This document shows, one piece after another, positions 1-8,404 of a stretch of DNA of 64,000 nucleotides. A program made the position numbers and the translations under genes. Positions within the stretch are counted from its first letter, which is position 1; each line of letters begins with the position of its first letter. Origin of the DNA: Symbiodinium natans (Eukaryota; Sar; Dinophyceae; Suessiales; Symbiodiniaceae); NCBI GenBank assembly GCA_905221605.1, contig CAJNDS010001602.1, positions 15,001-79,000 on the forward strand, written 5' to 3'. Below the pieces are notes generated by a model. That model saw only the letters and a program-made list of their open reading frames with translations. It was not told the DNA's origin and did no database searches.

Positions 1-545
1 AGGTGTAGATGCGACAGGGCGTTGGCAATCATAAAGTGCACCTCACCTTGGCCGAAGTGGCGCGTCAGGTACGTCCAGATGCGCTGGGTGGTAGGCTCCG
101 CATCTTCGAGCTGGAAGGAGTTCTGACCAGGACCATCATTGGTGTAGTCGCGAATCGCCTGAGAGATGAAGAGGAGCTGGCGCTTCTGATGGTACGTCAG
201 AGTAGGAGAGCGAGGCTCTGTCAGCATCATCTCTTCATGCTTCCGTTTTGCGGCCAAGTCTCGGGGTGCAGTTTTGGGAAGGTAGAGCCGCAACTCTCCC
301 ATGTGCCGGTGAACTTTCTCCGCGAGCAGCTTCAAGAAGCTGCAGGTGCGCGAGGCTATCCGTATCTGGCGGTTCAAGTGTGGGATCGCTTCCCCCGCAG
401 GGGTGCGTGAGGATGCCAGGTCCAGATTGCTCGCTGCGGCGGCGCCAGATGGAGTTGTAGGGTAAACCGGCAGCGGTAGGAAAAGAGACTCAAGAAGTAC
501 CTCCATTGCCTGTTCACGGCTGAGGACGGGGTGAAGGTCTGCCAT
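1..545 (-). CDS. Partial ORF, fourth copy of a ~400-aa paralog family (runs off left edge)
   Basis: The minus strand is open from an ATG at 545 to the window edge (181 codons) with no stop. The translation closely follows the protein at 2348-3556: both carry RQIRIASRTCSF, LRLYLPKTA, AAKRKHEEMML, QAIRDYTNDGPGQNSFQLED and WTYLTRHF. A copy of the 19-bp block motif ends 20 nt upstream of the ATG (566-584), the same spacing as at other ORFs here. Function is unknown; the protein is predicted mostly helical with no recognised domain. The product is truncated only by the window edge. The open plus-strand frame over this stretch is an antisense shadow. Confidence 0.8.
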   Translation of the reverse strand, partial: MADLHPVLSREQAMEVLLESLFLPLPVYPTTPSGAAAASNLDLASSRTPAGEAIPHLNRQIRIASRTCSFLKLLAEKVHRHMGELRLYLPKTAPRDLAAKRKHEEMMLTEPRSPTLTYHQKRQLLFISQAIRDYTNDGPGQNSFQLEDAEPTTQRIWTYLTRHFGQGEVHFMIANALSHLH

Positions 546-742
546 GGGCCTAGGTGGAAGTTCGCCAGGAGGGGACCTCACTCGTGCGAACCTGAGGGAA
601 AACTTTGCGAGAAGAGCTGTGCTTAGTGAGGTTTGGCATGGGAAGATCGGAGCTGCGCGCTTTTTCCCGCAATTTGGGAAGTTAGTGCAGTGAACAGGAG
701 GGGACCTCACTCGTTTGGAAGGCTTTGGTGCTCGGACGGTCT

Positions 743-1981
743 CTAGCCCCGAATTTTGTCGTCTAGCGTCTGCTTCAGACGTTGACGATGTCGAACGAGG
801 AGCAGTGTCAGCGCCACAGCAAAGTTCTTATAGTCATCATAGACCTGGTCGTGGAGCGGGGAAAGAATTGTGATGACTCCTTGTGCCTGCTCGAAATCTC
901 CTTGGTCTCCTCCATATCTGTGTCGTATTTGTTGCCAGAGACTGTCAGCAAAGTAGCGATGCAGAGTGTCTCTAGGTAGAAGCTGATTCACTACCAGGTT
1001 GCGCACCCACAGGAAGTCCTCATCGGACAGAGGGGTTGACAGCCATAGGCGGTACAGTGTCAGGATCTCTCGGAGTGTCTCCTGATAGTGCGGGATCATT
1101 GAAACCAATTTGGTGTGGTAGTCCTCGTAGTCAAGCTTTGAGAGATCACGGTCTTGTTCAAGGAAATCCCAGCCATCTCGGATCTGGTCGCTGGCCGATG
1201 TAGGTGTGGAGGCCGTAATAGTCCGCAGTTGTTGTAGTAGGCGAAGCTGAAGTGATGCTCTTTTGAGCGTTCTGAAATCGTATGCGTCAAGATCAAGCTG
1301 ATGTGGGTCTTGAAGCCGGAGGCCTAGGGGGAAATATGCTTGGCCTTGCCAGGCCTCCGCCGTCGTTTGGGGATGCAGCTGGAGTAGGTTCCGTTGATGT
1401 GCTGGAGTGAATTCAGACCTCAGAATGACCTTGGCCTGCTCCAAAGTGCGAAGCAGAACGGCATTCAGCTCTGACTGCGAGAGCCTCCCGGTGAGATAAT
1501 GCCAGGTTAAAGCACTAGCCTGATCGGCTTCGGACGTGCTAAAGGACGGCGAGCCTTCTCCGTCATTTGTGTAGTTGTGGATCATCAGGGTGAGGTACAT
1601 GATTTGCTGGCGCTGGAGGGGCCCCATATTCGGGGGTAGGTGCGCTGAAGGCTGCTCGTCGTCGATGTGCTTGCGCTTACCTGCCAAGATACGTGGGCTA
1701 GCCTCAAGGGGCAGGGCGGTGTGTCTTCCCTCGCGCCAAGCCAGGTACCGATCCAAGTGACATATGAAGCTGCAGAGACGTGATGCTACTCGCATGCTTC
1801 GTTCTGCCATGCGTTCAAGGTCTTCTGTAGTGAATAGGAGCCTCCTCGGGGCGAGATGAGTTGTTGCTGAGGCTGATGTGGCCATGTGCTCACTGATGCC
1901 GCCAGGTAGGTAGATGGTCGTTGGGACGTGGAGCGACTTCAGGAGAATCTCGAGCAGAACCTCGCGAGACGGTGAAGGCAT
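743..1981 (-). CDS. ORFan paralog family member, 412 aa
   Basis: This intact single-exon ORF runs from the ATG at 1981 to TAG. It is a diverged homolog of the ORFs at 2348 and 3890. Shared blocks include a basic KRKH stretch, an IHNYTNDGEG segment (IRDYTNDGPG in the sister copy), LWLSTPLSDEDF and a C-terminal ILSPLHDQVYDDYKNFAVAL (INPLHDDVYEEYKPFAI and ILSPLENDVLEQAFPWI in the sisters). The protein looks helical and soluble, without signal peptide or membrane segment. It is flanked by block motifs at 695-713 and near 1997-2014. No known family is recognised, so no function is assigned. Retention of open frames in several diverged copies suggests it is or was translated. Confidence 0.75.
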   Translation of the reverse strand: MPSPSREVLLEILLKSLHVPTTIYLPGGISEHMATSASATTHLAPRRLLFTTEDLERMAERSMRVASRLCSFICHLDRYLAWREGRHTALPLEASPRILAGKRKHIDDEQPSAHLPPNMGPLQRQQIMYLTLMIHNYTNDGEGSPSFSTSEADQASALTWHYLTGRLSQSELNAVLLRTLEQAKVILRSEFTPAHQRNLLQLHPQTTAEAWQGQAYFPLGLRLQDPHQLDLDAYDFRTLKRASLQLRLLQQLRTITASTPTSASDQIRDGWDFLEQDRDLSKLDYEDYHTKLVSMIPHYQETLREILTLYRLWLSTPLSDEDFLWVRNLVVNQLLPRDTLHRYFADSLWQQIRHRYGGDQGDFEQAQGVITILSPLHDQVYDDYKNFAVALTLLLVRHRQRLKQTLDDKIRG

Positions 1982-2347
1982 GGCTGATTTGCTAGCTGGA
2001 TGGAGACCTCACGTGGCCAGCCTGTGTGGAGAGGCTGAGCCCGGCTGTGGCAAGCTTCAATGAAAGCAGAAAGCTGCAGACTTGAATGTGTTACTAGGTG
2101 AATCAGCCAGGGCTGAGGCATTGGCTCTGCATCAGGCTCCAACTATCTGCAGAAAGACCTTATTGCCGGAGAATGCCGCAGTAGTCTTAGTGAGAAGGGA
2201 CTGTGCTGCAGTTGGAGATGCAGGAGACTTTTCCGCTGCTTTATCTTGGCTTGCAAAAGGCTGCTGGTGTCCTAGTTGGACAGAGACGTTGCTAACCTGG
2301 TGCTCTACTTTGCAGGAGGGGACCTCACAAGCAAAGTTGCTAGCAGG
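1982..2347. other. Inter-ORF spacer between two motif copies
   Basis: About 365 bp without a convincing ORF on either strand. A weak motif copy lies near 1997-2014 and a good one at 2313-2328. No RNA gene, terminator or promoter could be recognised. Confidence 0.5.
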
Positions 2348-3556
2348 CTAGGGTGCAAAAAGGCGAAGCAAGGACTGGTGCCTCTCGTGCGACAAAGTAC
2401 GATGAAGTGATCGAGCCCGTTGGCGGTTTAGGGGAGTGAGCATCTTATAGACAATCGCAAACGGCTTGTACTCCTCGTAGACGTCATCATGTAGAGGATT
2501 GATGATTTGGTAGAAGCGAAGAGCCATGCTATTTTGGAAGTTTGGAGTGGAATCAACGTGGCGAGGAGACTCAGCACTGGCCTGAAGTGTATGGTTTACC
2601 TGCTTGAGGAGAGCATGCTCGAAAAGTTCGCGGAGTTCTCCTCTCGAGACTGCCGACTCTAAAAGTGTGTCACGGGCCCAGGCCGTCTCCTCTTCAGTGA
2701 TGTCACGTAGGAGCCATTGCCTGTACATCACCAGGTTCTCTCGGAGTTGGTCCTGGTAGTCCGGGAGGTGTGGCAGCAAGGCCTGGAGATGCTTGTCATA
2801 GGGCAATGAGTCGAGATGTTGCGCTTGTTGCTGGAAGCGCCAGCCATTGGTGACAGGCGACTCTCCGCCCTGGGTTGAGTGAGATATCTTGAGAAGCTGC
2901 TGTACTCGGTATATCGTCGACGCACGCCTGAGTGCCTGAAGGTCGAAGTATTGGAGGTCCAAGTGTTTGTCTTCGGGTAGGCCTAGATGTGGGGGAAAAT
3001 AACCCTGACCTTGTCCCGGAGCCAGGGACGGCTGCGACTGCTCCATGCTTGACATCAGACTTGGTGTCGCCGACTTCATCAGGAGGTGGAGATGCGACAA
3101 GGCGGTGTCTAGCATAAAGTTGATCTCTCCTTTGGCAAAGTGGCGGGTTAGGTACGTCCAAATTCGAAGTGCGGTATTCTCCGCATCTTCGAGTTGAAAG
3201 GAGTTTTGGCCTGGGCCATCATTTGTGTAGTCCCTGATCGCCTGAGATATGAAGATGAGCTGACGCCGCCGAAGGTAAGTCAGAGTGTTCTCCTGAGGCT
3301 CGTGGAGCATCATTTCCTCGTGCTTACGTTTGGCTGCTAGCTGTCGAGTGGCAGTTTTGGGGAGGTAGAGTCGAAGGTCACCCAGTCTCCAGTTGATCTT
3401 CTCCGTGAGCAATTTCATGAAGCTGCAGGTGCGGGAAGCTATGCGTATCTGACGGTCCGAGTGCCGGAGGGCGTCGTCTGCCGGGATACGTGTAGATGCC
3501 ATTTGTATAGTGCTGGCCTCGGCTCTGATGTTAGCCGGAGCAAACACAGCTGCCAT
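2348..3556 (-). CDS. ORFan paralog family member, 402 aa
   Basis: The frame is open upstream to 3733, but only through a GTG. The ATG at 3556 is preferred: it gives 402 aa, matching the 412-413 aa sisters, and it lies 27 nt after a weak block motif near 3583-3600. The closest relative is the partial copy at 1-545; both have RQIRIASRTCSF, a KRKHEEMML basic patch and IRDYTNDGPG. The C-terminal half has PLHDDVYEEYKPFAIVYKML, also seen in diverged form in the other two copies. There is no recognised domain, signal peptide or membrane helix. The TAG stop lies about 20 nt before the motif at 2313-2328. Confidence 0.75.
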   Translation of the reverse strand: MAAVFAPANIRAEASTIQMASTRIPADDALRHSDRQIRIASRTCSFMKLLTEKINWRLGDLRLYLPKTATRQLAAKRKHEEMMLHEPQENTLTYLRRRQLIFISQAIRDYTNDGPGQNSFQLEDAENTALRIWTYLTRHFAKGEINFMLDTALSHLHLLMKSATPSLMSSMEQSQPSLAPGQGQGYFPPHLGLPEDKHLDLQYFDLQALRRASTIYRVQQLLKISHSTQGGESPVTNGWRFQQQAQHLDSLPYDKHLQALLPHLPDYQDQLRENLVMYRQWLLRDITEEETAWARDTLLESAVSRGELRELFEHALLKQVNHTLQASAESPRHVDSTPNFQNSMALRFYQIINPLHDDVYEEYKPFAIVYKMLTPLNRQRARSLHRTLSHERHQSLLRLFAP

Positions 3557-3889
3557 GGTACTTTTGGGCCGAAGGTAAGCAACCAGGAGGTGAAGTTTCA
3601 AGGAAGGCCTCTCTCGGGTTAAGCTGCAGGGGTGGGGTTGCGCAGCAGAGTTCAAGCTTAAGGTGGGCAGAGCTGAGGCACTGGCACTGGTGCGTGTTTC
3701 CCTCTTTCTGGTTAAGGACCTGAGGCTCTGCACGGAGAGGGAGAGGGGTGAGACGATCTAGATTTGTGTTTGGGAGAGGCGCAGAGTAGCGGGAATAATT
3801 CTCCTTTGTCCGTTAGCAGCAGGCATCGTCGATCTTCTTGTGAGAAAGAAGTTGAGTAGGTTAGTTAAGTAGCCGACCAGGAGGGGACC
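3557..3889. other. Inter-ORF spacer
   Basis: A motif-like sequence near 3583-3600 and a clear motif at 3878-3896 bound about 300 bp. The minus strand is open through most of it, in frame with the downstream ORF, but without an ATG. No RNA gene or regulatory site was recognised. Confidence 0.5.
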
Positions 3890-5131
3890 TCACTCGGTCT
3901 GCGAAACTGGCGCTGTAGCCGAGGGGCCCGCTGCCGTAAGAAGAGCATATCGGAATATCATCCTGCGCTCAGGCGTGAGCATCTTGAAGGCCAGAATCCA
4001 GGGGAAGGCCTGTTCCAGGACATCATTCTCCAGGGGAGAGAGTATGGTAAGTAGTCTGTCCTGTGCTCTGGAGTCCTCCGGGAGGTGTGCAGCAATTTGC
4101 CCTTTGAGCTGGAGAGTGAGGTGTAGCTTGGCAAAACTCTCTGGTATCGTGGTATTGTGCCATATTGCTTCAAGCGAGGCCAGTTCGGATGCTGTGATGG
4201 GTCGCGACAGCCAGGTTCTGCCCACGCGGAGGTCTGTACGCATCTTTTGGTACGCATCAGTGGTCAGAAGATCATGGAGTTCCGTCAAGTGCTCCGCATA
4301 TGAAAGAAGTGCCATGGCTTGATCCTGTCGCAGGACATCCCAGGGTTCGCTGGGGCAGACTTCGTCTGGCACTCGTGCTCCTCTTGCTTGGGCGACCATG
4401 AAGTCGACCATGGCCATGGTCCGGTAAATCTTGGACGCTCGCTGTAGCATGTGAATTTCTGCGTCGAGGATGCCCAATGCATGTTCGTCACTTTGAGTAT
4501 GTGGATTGGTGTCTGCCTCTCGCGGCCACGGCGAGATATCCGAAGGGAAGAGACAGAGGTGAATTCCGTTCAGAACTCGTGTAGAGTCGCTGGGTAGGAT
4601 CCAGCGCAGATGCTGGGCAGCGCCATTGACGATGTCCCTGACGGTTTGCCCGCCCATTCCCAGATTGTACAAAGTCTGAGAGATGATAAGGGCGGCTAAC
4701 TTGAAGTCGTCCGGCTCCATGGTTTCCTCTTCAGTGTAGATATGCACCGTTTCGAGTATCATCTGCAAGGTGAGTGAGCTCCGTTCCGCCTCGTAGTGCT
4801 TGAGATGAGGGGGAGGCTCCGTGGGTGATAATAGGGATGCCATCTCAGCTTCTGCCAGCAAGGGAAGATTAGGCTGAGCTGATTGGGAGAGAAGTCGAAT
4901 CCAGTTGTAGCTGCGTGCCGCCAGTCTCAGGGTTGGAGCCAGCATACAGTTCTCTCGTCGAGCAAGACCTTTGGCCTCATCCGAGAGGTAGAGGTTTGCA
5001 TCCGGATCACTGGTTCTCTTGCCTGTGTACAGCATTGCCTTGCAGAAGAGGTTCAGTGCGGCGAGCTTGGACTTCATTGGCATCGTCGATGAGTCTGGTC
5101 GTAGCGGGAGCGATGGGCATGTATGCAACAT
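3890..5131 (-). CDS. ORFan paralog family member, 413 aa, most diverged
   Basis: The ORF starts at the ATG at 5131 (a second ATG follows at codon 17) and ends with TGA inside the motif at 3878-3896. It is the most divergent member: it keeps the overall length, the ILSPLENDVL element near the C-terminus (ILSPLHDQVY in a sister) and FKMLTPERR (YKMLTPLNRQR in another), but has lost the TNDGPG block. A variant motif lies 31 nt upstream (5163-5180). Function is unknown. The family may be structural or nucleic-acid binding judging only from its helical, basic-patch character; that is a guess. Confidence 0.7.
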   Translation of the reverse strand: MLHTCPSLPLRPDSSTMPMKSKLAALNLFCKAMLYTGKRTSDPDANLYLSDEAKGLARRENCMLAPTLRLAARSYNWIRLLSQSAQPNLPLLAEAEMASLLSPTEPPPHLKHYEAERSSLTLQMILETVHIYTEEETMEPDDFKLAALIISQTLYNLGMGGQTVRDIVNGAAQHLRWILPSDSTRVLNGIHLCLFPSDISPWPREADTNPHTQSDEHALGILDAEIHMLQRASKIYRTMAMVDFMVAQARGARVPDEVCPSEPWDVLRQDQAMALLSYAEHLTELHDLLTTDAYQKMRTDLRVGRTWLSRPITASELASLEAIWHNTTIPESFAKLHLTLQLKGQIAAHLPEDSRAQDRLLTILSPLENDVLEQAFPWILAFKMLTPERRMIFRYALLTAAGPSATAPVSQTE

Positions 5132-5527
5132 GACGCAGGGTTTGAGAAGGGGGGCTAGGCAGCAGGAGGTGACCTCTCTTTTCTGCCTTTGAGCCTGGAG
5201 AGAGGGTTGGTGAAAAGCTATCAGTTCTTGGCAACTCGAATCAGCTGGATTTTGCTACGGCAGTATGTGCTGCAGAGGAAGGCTAAGAGTGAGGAGCCGG
5301 CTTTGTCTGTGGTAGAGCGTCCCACCTTGGCTTGTCGGAGCATAGAGCATGACTTCGGTGTGGCACGTTGAGGACTAAGTCTAGGCAGCGGTAGCAGTGT
5401 GATGCGCGGCTGGATTTTGTCTCTGAGACACTGCTGGGTTGAAAAGGTGAAAGCAGTGACGCATGCACTCCCTAGCAGGAGGTGACCTCACTCGCAGGGA
5501 GTGCCAAAATTGAGCTCTGTGCATGCC
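5132..5527. other. Inter-ORF spacer between two motif copies
   Basis: About 395 bp bounded by motif variants at 5163-5180 and 5476-5494, both with the GAGGTGACCTC core that is a perfect palindrome around its central G. Nothing coding is supported on either strand. Confidence 0.5.
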
Positions 5528-6148
5528 TCACTCCTGCGGATCTCGTCTTGGGACAAGTGGGCCTTCGGTAATTATCCAGGTCTGGACTGTGCCCGGAGGC
5601 AGTGGGCTTCCTGTGGCAGACAGTACCGAGGTGCGCGCTGGGGGGGACCACGGGCTGAAGGGGTTAGGAGCAAGGGAGACAATCGGTCCAGGAGTGATGA
5701 TCCAGGTGCCCACTAGCGTTGCAGCTTCTTGCGCGGGATGAGGATGAGCTGCGGCTGGGGGAGACATTGAGGCCCCCGACGTTGAAGTGCCACTTGTCGA
5801 GGAGGGACGTGCCACCTGCTGGGTGGCTTTGGGTACGGTTTGAGCCTGGTTCGCCGGCAAGAATGCCTTGGTTGTTATGGGGGTGGGCGGAGGCGGGCCT
5901 CCTGGGGCCAGCTGGGCGGGCTGGTTCCGGGAAGAGGCTGTCCGTCTCGAGGAGCTCCTTGACAGGGATTCCACTAGGTCGTCATCATCCTGAAGGGAAG
6001 AAGCCTCAGAGTCCAGGTCAGCTTCCGTGATCAGACGGGAGTCTGCGTCCGCCTGATGCCTCTTGCCATGAGGATGTCGTCTTTTGGAGGGCTTGTCTTC
6101 GCTGTGTCGGGTTTCTCGATGTGACTTGCCTTCCTCCGGCGCTGACAT
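5528..6148 (-). CDS. Low-complexity, probably disordered protein, 206 aa
   Basis: The ATG at 6148 lies 18 nt after the motif at 6167-6185. The TGA stop is in the sequence CAGGAGTGAGG, which resembles the 3' half of the block motif. The N-terminal 50 residues are rich in Lys, Arg, His and Glu. An acidic DDDD stretch, a Ser/Arg-rich stretch and Pro/Ala/Thr-rich sequence follow. Near the C-terminus TWIITPGPIVS and TWIITEGPLVP form an internal repeat about 45 residues apart. There are no catalytic motifs or membrane helices. It could be a scaffold or nucleic-acid-associated tail protein, but nothing proves this. Confidence 0.6.
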   Translation of the reverse strand: MSAPEEGKSHRETRHSEDKPSKRRHPHGKRHQADADSRLITEADLDSEASSLQDDDDLVESLSRSSSRRTASSRNQPAQLAPGGPPPPTPITTKAFLPANQAQTVPKATQQVARPSSTSGTSTSGASMSPPAAAHPHPAQEAATLVGTWIITPGPIVSLAPNPFSPWSPPARTSVLSATGSPLPPGTVQTWIITEGPLVPRRDPQE

Positions 6149-6481
6149 GGCCAGTTAGCAGTAGAACAGGAGGGAACCTCACTCGTTCAGGGCCGCTATT
6201 AACGATGGCTTGAGCTGTGAGCTCTGAGGTAGAGAAGAAAGAGCTGCTCTGAGTGTGTCTTTGGCATGATGACCTCAGCTGGTTGAGGCTGAGGCAAACT
6301 CCTCGATGCGAGGTGGAGCATTGCGAGACCTGAGCAGAAGCCGGGAGAGGACAGTTGCAAGCTATTAATGCAAGATGTAGATGATCGGGGGTAACACGCG
6401 TTTTTCTGCACAGGTCGGCGTTGTAGTACAGTCGCCTCTAAAGAACGTAAGGAAAAGGTGGGGGTTCGACAGGAGGGGACC
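6149..6481. other. Inter-ORF spacer between two motif copies
   Basis: About 330 bp between motif copies 6167-6185 and 6470-6488. A minus-strand frame of 115 codons overlaps it and the end of the phosphatase gene but has no family similarity. I see no functional element besides the motifs. Confidence 0.5.
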
Positions 6482-7390
6482 TCACTCGTCGAAGTCATCC
6501 ATGTCCTGAGGGTCATCGTCTGGTGTGGGTCTGAATGCGTCTCCACAGGCCATGCATAGGTACCCCAGAACAGACTTCTTGCATTCTCTGGAGAGCCAGT
6601 GTAGCGCGAGAGGGAATTGGTCTCTTTCCTGCCAGTAGCGTTGACCAGGCCTAGCCGAGAGTAGAATCGCTATCGCTTGTTGAGCAGTGAGGTGGTAGCG
6701 AACAATCAGGTAGGCACAGAGGGCGGAAGTCGAGCGATTGATGCCCGCAAGACAATGGAACAGGATGACCATCGGTTTGGTGCGGCTGCACTCCTGGCCC
6801 TCAATTTCGTCGATCATCCTGATCCAGGTCCTGGCAAGATTTGACACCACATCATGGAAGCCTTGATCGTTCCGAGAGATGCGCACGTCCGAGAGGTGGT
6901 AGCGCAAGTTGGAGATGCCCTCCATTTGGTACATGAACTGCCAATCGGCATCTGTGTCATAACTCTCCCTGAAGCGCGATGATGCGTTGAGAGTCACGAT
7001 GATATCAACCTGGTGCGCTTTGAGTTCAGGTATGTCAAGAGCAGTGCGCTGGGTGCCAAGCATCAGCGTGCAGTAGTCATCCCGGAACACCACCGTGGAG
7101 TCCCATTTTGGCCAGTAGGCAACTGAATTTGGGAAGGAATGATCCGGGTGCTCGGCCATCAGGGCGCTCCATTCCGATGCCAGTCTGTGATCCTGCGTCG
7201 TCCATTGTACTCGATTGTAGAAGGCGGCCTGGGTCTGCGCGTGGATATCGTCCATTGCTTTGTCGTCAGTGATTGATGGTTCGAAGTTGCACCGCGGTTC
7301 CGGATCCTGCATCCTGAAGAGGCCATTGCGTTCAAGGCAAACGCTGTGTTCCGGGCCTCGAAGCCTGATGTAAGGAGCAGCCAGATCCAT
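6482..7390 (-). CDS. Dual-specificity protein phosphatase-like protein, 302 aa
   Basis: The protein carries the cysteine-phosphatase P-loop HCLAGINRS at residues 212-220 (HCx5R then S), with nucleophile Cys213 and phosphate-binding Arg219. It is preceded by YHLSD with Asp168, the expected general acid of the DSP family, and followed by the usual helix STSALCAYLIVRYHLTAQQA. Known DSPs dephosphorylate Ser/Thr/Tyr residues; the substrate here is unknown. The first ~100 residues are not recognised. The C-terminus has a CMAC pair and an acidic tail. The ATG at 7390 lies 45 nt after the motif at 7435-7454, and the TGA stop is inside the motif at 6470-6488. The catalytic residues are intact, so it may be active. 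Confidence 0.8.
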   Translation of the reverse strand: MDLAAPYIRLRGPEHSVCLERNGLFRMQDPEPRCNFEPSITDDKAMDDIHAQTQAAFYNRVQWTTQDHRLASEWSALMAEHPDHSFPNSVAYWPKWDSTVVFRDDYCTLMLGTQRTALDIPELKAHQVDIIVTLNASSRFRESYDTDADWQFMYQMEGISNLRYHLSDVRISRNDQGFHDVVSNLARTWIRMIDEIEGQECSRTKPMVILFHCLAGINRSTSALCAYLIVRYHLTAQQAIAILLSARPGQRYWQERDQFPLALHWLSRECKKSVLGYLCMACGDAFRPTPDDDPQDMDDFDE

Positions 7391-7759
7391 GGCGCAGGGG
7401 GCAGAGAGGGCTATTTGCCTATCTGAAATGGCTGTCAGGAGGAGACCTCACGCGACATTGGATGGAAATGACTGGAGTCACATACACAGATGTTGCTTCA
7501 GCCTTGCGTTTGTGAGCTAGAAGCAGAGTAGGTGGCTGAGCCCCAAGCCTGTGAGCTCGTGACCTGAGCTGAGCTAGTCTTGAAGCACGCAGGCATCGTG
7601 CTTCTCTGAATGCGCATTGAGACGGCCTAGAAAACCAGTCAGCTTGTTTTTGTGCCGTAGCGAGGGTCGAAAAAGGTAGCTTGGGTGCTTGTGCCGGACG
7701 CTTATCCCGGCGTGCCGTTTCAGGAGGGGACCTCACACGAAATGGCTTCATAGTGCAGA
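7391..7759. other. Inter-ORF spacer between two motif copies
   Basis: About 370 bp with motifs at 7435-7454 and 7721-7739. A minus-strand frame of 119 codons crosses both motifs and reads each as VRSPP. It has no recognisable similarity, and its likely status is a shadow of the repeat. Confidence 0.5.
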
Positions 7760-8404
7760 TTAGCTGAAGGCGTCCCACACATCAGCAGAGAGCGCCAGAG
7801 ACGTGTCCTTAAAGATTCTCTCTGCCTTTTCTTTGCCCACCGGAGTTCGGAGCAGGGAGAAGAAGTGCTGTACAAGAGGAGGGACCTGTCGCTGATGATG
7901 CGTGAAGGCTTGTTTGGCTGCCTGGATTGCCGGCCTGTCCTCCGCCAGGTACTCTAGGGTCGAGAAGAGTCCTCGGACGTGATCTGCGGTTGAAGTTGTG
8001 GCTTGTTGAGGAGCCGGAGGTGTGCGTTTGTGCCAGGCTGACGTGTCGAGAGCAAGAAAGAAGGGCAGATCCGTGCTGGAGTCTGGCGAGATTCGTCTGC
8101 CCAGGTTGGACCATCCACAGTCTCGTACATAGTATCCTAGGAGCGCCGATTTGAGTACTAGGAGAATCAGCAAGTAGCACTCGTCCATGCTGGGACGTAG
8201 ATGCGGTGGGAGATTATCCAGCGGCTGGACCTTTTCCACCATGATGCCGTAGGCTTGCTGAATGAGGAGGTACTTCGGCGGGCCCGAGTCTCCCCGCCAG
8301 GAGGAGACCTCACTCGGCGTGGGAGACTTGGGAAACTCCAGAGGATTGACCGCGGAAGCCACTCTGAGCTGGATAGCAAAGACGTTTGCCACCGTCGGGA
8401 CCAT
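7760..8404 (-). CDS. Unidentified ORF, 214 aa, overlapping the endonuclease ORF
   Basis: The frame opens with an ATG at 8404, inside the 3' end of the endonuclease ORF in a different frame, and ends with TAA about 20 nt before the motif at 7721-7739. A likelier start may be the ATG at 8242, which lies 56 nt after the motif at 8298-8316 and would avoid the overlap. The sequence includes a hydrophobic stretch CYLLILLVLKSALLGYYV and then soluble sequence. It does not look like reverse transcriptase, although RT should follow the endonuclease in a LINE. No function is assigned. Confidence 0.55.
   Translation of the reverse strand: MVPTVANVFAIQLRVASAVNPLEFPKSPTPSEVSSWRGDSGPPKYLLIQQAYGIMVEKVQPLDNLPPHLRPSMDECYLLILLVLKSALLGYYVRDCGWSNLGRRISPDSSTDLPFFLALDTSAWHKRTPPAPQQATTSTADHVRGLFSTLEYLAEDRPAIQAAKQAFTHHQRQVPPLVQHFFSLLRTPVGKEKAERIFKDTSLALSADVWDAFS

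Noticed and set aside
9-460. Plus-strand ORFs at the left edge
   Set aside because: They are antisense to the partial ORFan copy on the minus strand, whose translation matches the paralog at 2348-3556.
5528-7390. Motif pairs as intron borders fusing neighbouring ORFs
   Set aside because: Joining at the motif copies 6470-6488 and 6167-6185 leaves TGA or TAA codons before the next ATG, so no fused frame results.
7760-8404. Reverse transcriptase downstream of the endonuclease
   Set aside because: No catalytic palm motif (such as a xxDD-type motif) or other RT blocks are visible in the 214-aa ORF.
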